NCBI GenBank assembly: GCA_964389305.1
Contig: CAYMEK010000037.1
Coordinates: 1 to 42,755, forward strand
Direction: 5' to 3'
DNA length: 42,755 nucleotides
Source: CAYMEK01 sp964389305
GTDB lineage: Bacteria > Spirochaetota > Spirochaetia > SZUA-6 > DRHE01
Under the pieces are notes generated by a model. It saw nothing but the letters and a program-made list of their open reading frames with translations, ran no database searches and was not told where the DNA came from. Below are positions 40,763 to 42,755 of this stretch, in pieces. The translations under genes were made by a program, and so were the position numbers. How positions within the stretch are numbered: position 1 is the stretch's first letter; each line of letters opens with the position of its first letter.

Positions 40763-41395
40763 ATGCAATTGCTATATGACCACTATACACCATATTTCAC
40801 ACGTATTGCGGTGGATGCACTCAAAGAAGAATTGATATTGAAGAGAGATATTTCACTACTATCGCCTAGTAAAGTTAAGGACTTCTATAAAAAATCAGCT
40901 GAGTTGCATCATCAATGGGTATCCTGCTATTTTACATGTCTCGTTTTCTCTGCCTTTGCATTGGAATCATTCATAAATGGATACGGTGTACGCCGTCTAT
41001 CACAGACTTTCTTTGAAAAATACTTGGAAAAAGCCTCTATAGAGAGCAAATGGATGCTAATCCCAAAGCTAGTTTCTGGACAATCAATCTCCAATACAAA
41101 GGGATATACACTTCTTAAAAAACTTATAAAAGCCAGAAATAGACTTGCGCATGATAAACCCAAATACAAGCGATCACTTGATAAAGAAAATGTCGAAACG
41201 ATAATCCAGTTCTTTAAAGGTGGTGAAGACATCTCGAAACAGATTAGTGCCTACGAATCCATTGAAGCAATAATAGAATTGGACAAGAGATTAATAGAAA
41301 TTGATGATGAAGCAGCGGTTTTTCGACTAGCTGATCTGTATCTATCTCATTCTTGGGAAGAAATCAACGAAAAACTTAAGGATAACAATCACTGA
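40763..41395 (+). CDS. HEPN-like protein
   Basis: 210 aa, all helical and AT-rich. The segment LIKARNRLAHDKP contains R125-N-x-x-A-H130, the R-x4-6-H motif of HEPN RNases, preceded by a long helix with conserved-looking FSAFALESFING as in DUF4145/HEPN proteins that carry an N-terminal 'ALE-x-F-x-N' helix. This predicts a dimeric fold that may cleave RNA; many such proteins act in toxin-antitoxin or phage defence. No MNT partner is adjacent. GGAG precedes the ATG. Confidence 0.7.
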   Translation: MQLLYDHYTPYFTRIAVDALKEELILKRDISLLSPSKVKDFYKKSAELHHQWVSCYFTCLVFSAFALESFINGYGVRRLSQTFFEKYLEKASIESKWMLIPKLVSGQSISNTKGYTLLKKLIKARNRLAHDKPKYKRSLDKENVETIIQFFKGGEDISKQISAYESIEAIIELDKRLIEIDDEAAVFRLADLYLSHSWEEINEKLKDNNH

Positions 41396-41403
41396 TTGAA
41401 AGG

Positions 41404-41434
41404 GCAGATCCGGAGGTGCAGCGGCGGGTGGGAG
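41404..41434 (+). repeat. short 3' fragment of the GC-rich coding repeat
   Basis: GATCCGGAGGTG and the following CGGCGGGTG match the end of the other copies (D-P-E-V-Q-R-R-V in frame). It follows the HEPN-like gene and precedes the MshEN-like pseudogene. Confidence 0.5.
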
Positions 41435-41473
41435 AGGATGAGGGTGGGGCTGAAGCAGTGAAGGAATTATGTA

Positions 41474-41662
41474 ATGAGTGAGAAGATCGGCGAGTTTCTG
41501 GTCCGGATCGGCGTGATGAAGCCCTACCAGGTGGAGTAAGTGCTTCGAGTTCAGAAAGCCGGCGATGAACGCTTGTTTGGGGAGATTGCGATCGAATTCG
41601 GGTAGATCAACGACGACGTGCTCAAGCGGTACCTGGAGGACAGGGATATACTTTCGGAGTGA
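41474..41662 (+). pseudogene. MshEN-like pseudogene with two nonsense codons
   Basis: A colinear, gap-free copy of the 38595 gene (about 42 of the first 62 residues identical). Codon 22 is TAA (41537-41539) where the intact copy has Asp, and codon 44 is TAG (41603-41605) where it has Tyr (TAT to TAG). There is no frameshift. The four-Cys partner gene is absent here. Confidence 0.85.
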
Positions 41663-41685
41663 TTTGGCGAAAGGAGAAATAGGCT

Positions 41686-42171
41686 ATGAGTTGTTCAGAT
41701 ATAATTCAGGTGGTTATCGCCTCTGTTCTCACTGCAGGCGTGCTCGTGGCGGTTTTGCTGCCGATCTGCCAGGAATGTAAGAGGCGAAGGCAGAGACTGT
41801 CGAGAGTGAAGAGAAATGTGTCCTTGTATCTCGATGTCCTCCACCTCAAACTAGTGAAAGCGATCGCTGATTTGCGTAACGGTAGGAAGCCCTATTCAAG
41901 CGATTCTAGCTTTGAACAGGACAACAATATAAACTACTGGGCTATTGAAAAGCAGTATCTAGACGCGGATGTCCTGGCCAAGGGCGAACTTGAAACACTG
42001 ATGAAGTTTGTAAGGTCGTTTAAAACATCGAAGAACATGGAAGAGGAACCCGAATATGAAACCTTCCTCAATCAGGTGAAGGACAATGAACTGCGTCAGA
42101 TCTTCCGAGAGGGGAAGGATCTGCAGCAGGAGACTCGCCGATTATTAGGTGAGTCTATGGATAGGTCATGA
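41686..42171 (+). CDS. membrane-anchored coiled-coil protein
   Basis: 161 aa. One N-terminal TM helix (residues about 6-27, IIQVVIASVLTAGVLVAVLL) is followed by a basic CKRRRQRLSR stop-transfer and a cytosolic helical domain of about 125 residues. GGAGAAATAGGCT precedes the ATG. The stop overlaps the ATG of the intact repeat copy (ATGA). Function unknown. The topology resembles the protein at 39127. Confidence 0.65.
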   Translation: MSCSDIIQVVIASVLTAGVLVAVLLPICQECKRRRQRLSRVKRNVSLYLDVLHLKLVKAIADLRNGRKPYSSDSSFEQDNNINYWAIEKQYLDADVLAKGELETLMKFVRSFKTSKNMEEEPEYETFLNQVKDNELRQIFREGKDLQQETRRLLGESMDRS

Positions 42172-42323
42172 CCCCTGACCTCCTCCCCGGCCTCCTCTGG
42201 GTTGAAACGCGGATCCGCCAGCTCTCGGCCGAGCTGGGCCGGCCGGTGGACTGCCTGGAGTGGCCGCGGCCGAAGGAGCTGCTGGAGGTGGAGGGGGATC
42301 GGAAGGTGGGGAGGCGGGTGTAA
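42168..42323 (+). CDS. 51-aa protein, fullest copy of the GC-rich coding repeat
   Basis: MTPDLLPGLLWVETRIRQLS, then AELGRPVDCLEWPRPKELLE and VEGDRKVGRRV. The start is translationally coupled to the gene before it by an ATGA overlap. At least three partial relatives occur between 39.98 and 41.43 kb; third-position bias between copies indicates past selection on the protein. It may itself be a truncated end of a longer protein. The sequence contains GCGGATCCGC and CAGCTC/GAGCTG inverted repeats. No family recognised. Confidence 0.5.
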   Translation: MTPDLLPGLLWVETRIRQLSAELGRPVDCLEWPRPKELLEVEGDRKVGRRV

Positions 42324-42378
42324 TAGCGGATCGGCGAATATCTGACAATCATCTTAATAAATTCCCAAGGAGGAGATT

Positions 42379-42705
42379 ATGGACGACACAGAATGGGCCC
42401 AAGCGGTCGACACCATGAAACCTTACATCTTTAAAGTTTTAACTCCTTACGGTCGCGGTACTGGATTTCAGCTTTCGATTTCAGAGGAAACCGGACTGTG
42501 TGGTATCGCCACTGCTCTTCATGTGGTTGAGCATGCGGACGACTGGGAAGAACCGATTAAGATAGAGCATTTTTCGTCCTCAAAATCAATATTACTTAAA
42601 GCAACCGACCGAGCAATAGCGATTCATACCGGAATGGATCTTGCATTCATAATATTTCGAAATCAGGATTTTCCCCTACAACAAGTTAGTATCCCTCTGA
42701 TCTGA
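42379..42705 (+). CDS. truncated trypsin-like serine protease
   Basis: 108 aa with GRGTGFQLS, then TALHVVEHA (catalytic His48) and GMDLAFIIF (catalytic Asp87), the first two members of a trypsin-like triad. The frame stops at TGA 42703-42705, before the GNSGG serine block, and only 50 bases remain in the window. Either the gene is frameshifted here or it is a stub. GGAGGAG precedes the ATG. Related orphan proteases are common in accessory islands. Confidence 0.6.
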   Translation: MDDTEWAQAVDTMKPYIFKVLTPYGRGTGFQLSISEETGLCGIATALHVVEHADDWEEPIKIEHFSSSKSILLKATDRAIAIHTGMDLAFIIFRNQDFPLQQVSIPLI

Positions 42706-42755
42706 ACTGCCCCGTATTTACCGGAGACACAAAATCATGAGAGGATTGTGTCATG

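Noticed and set aside
37270..42755. Chromosomal integron cassette array
   Set aside because: Small same-strand genes with spacer repeats suggest it, but the repeats lack attC ends (RYYYAAC/GTTRRRY), are coding in origin, and no integrase is present.
1..42755. CRISPR array, insertion sequence or phage genes
   Set aside because: No regularly spaced repeats, transposase, integrase, portal or tail proteins were seen.

Overview
This window looks like about 43 kb of chromosome from a free-living, diderm, GC-rich bacterium, most likely a spirochaete. The main reasons are the LptD-like outer-membrane protein directly behind uvrA (an order I recall from Treponema), the loose lipoprotein signals and several secreted or hypothetical proteins of spirochaete style. 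The lineage is an inference; there is no rRNA gene in the window to settle it.

Bases 1-18186 hold tightly packed housekeeping genes with many 1-4 bp stop/start overlaps. Leftward: a 58-aa membrane protein, uvrA, lptD and the first codons of another gene. Rightward: ispH. Leftward: a zinc-ribbon protein, murI, rsgA, mutS2. Rightward: a pentapeptide-repeat protein and a metallo-beta-lactamase-fold protein. Leftward: a complete ECF vitamin-type importer (fused double ATPase, T and S subunits), yggS, a small membrane protein and an rluD-type pseudouridine synthase. hisI-hisG lie just upstream of the ECF operon, separated by a leader that can fold into competing hairpins.

Bases 19739-31394 hold a small conserved-looking ORF, three unrecognised cytoplasmic proteins, an intergenic RNA-like structure whose hairpin loop presents a perfect anti-16S sequence, a GNAT-like protein, an acyltransferase/RND-permease pair, and a general L-amino-acid ABC importer (aapJ-aapQ-aapM-aapP) with its own promoter and an intercistronic terminator/pseudoknot.

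From about 31.5 kb the window becomes accessory: secreted hypotheticals, an orphan histidine kinase, a STAS/SpoIIAA-like protein and a lipoprotein. From 37.27 kb to the end all well-supported genes point rightward. This part mixes an XRE regulator, a second STAS-like protein, a half MshEN domain protein, a four-Cys protein, a DUF5615 PIN-like nuclease, a HEPN-like protein, two membrane-anchored unknowns and the front part of a trypsin-like protease. Between these AT-richer genes lie fragments of a GC-rich repeated coding module (best copy 42168-42323) and a pseudogene copy of the MshEN-like gene with two nonsense codons. It reads as a recombining island of small genes rather than a single operon. 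No CRISPR array, tRNA, rRNA, transposase or integrase was found.
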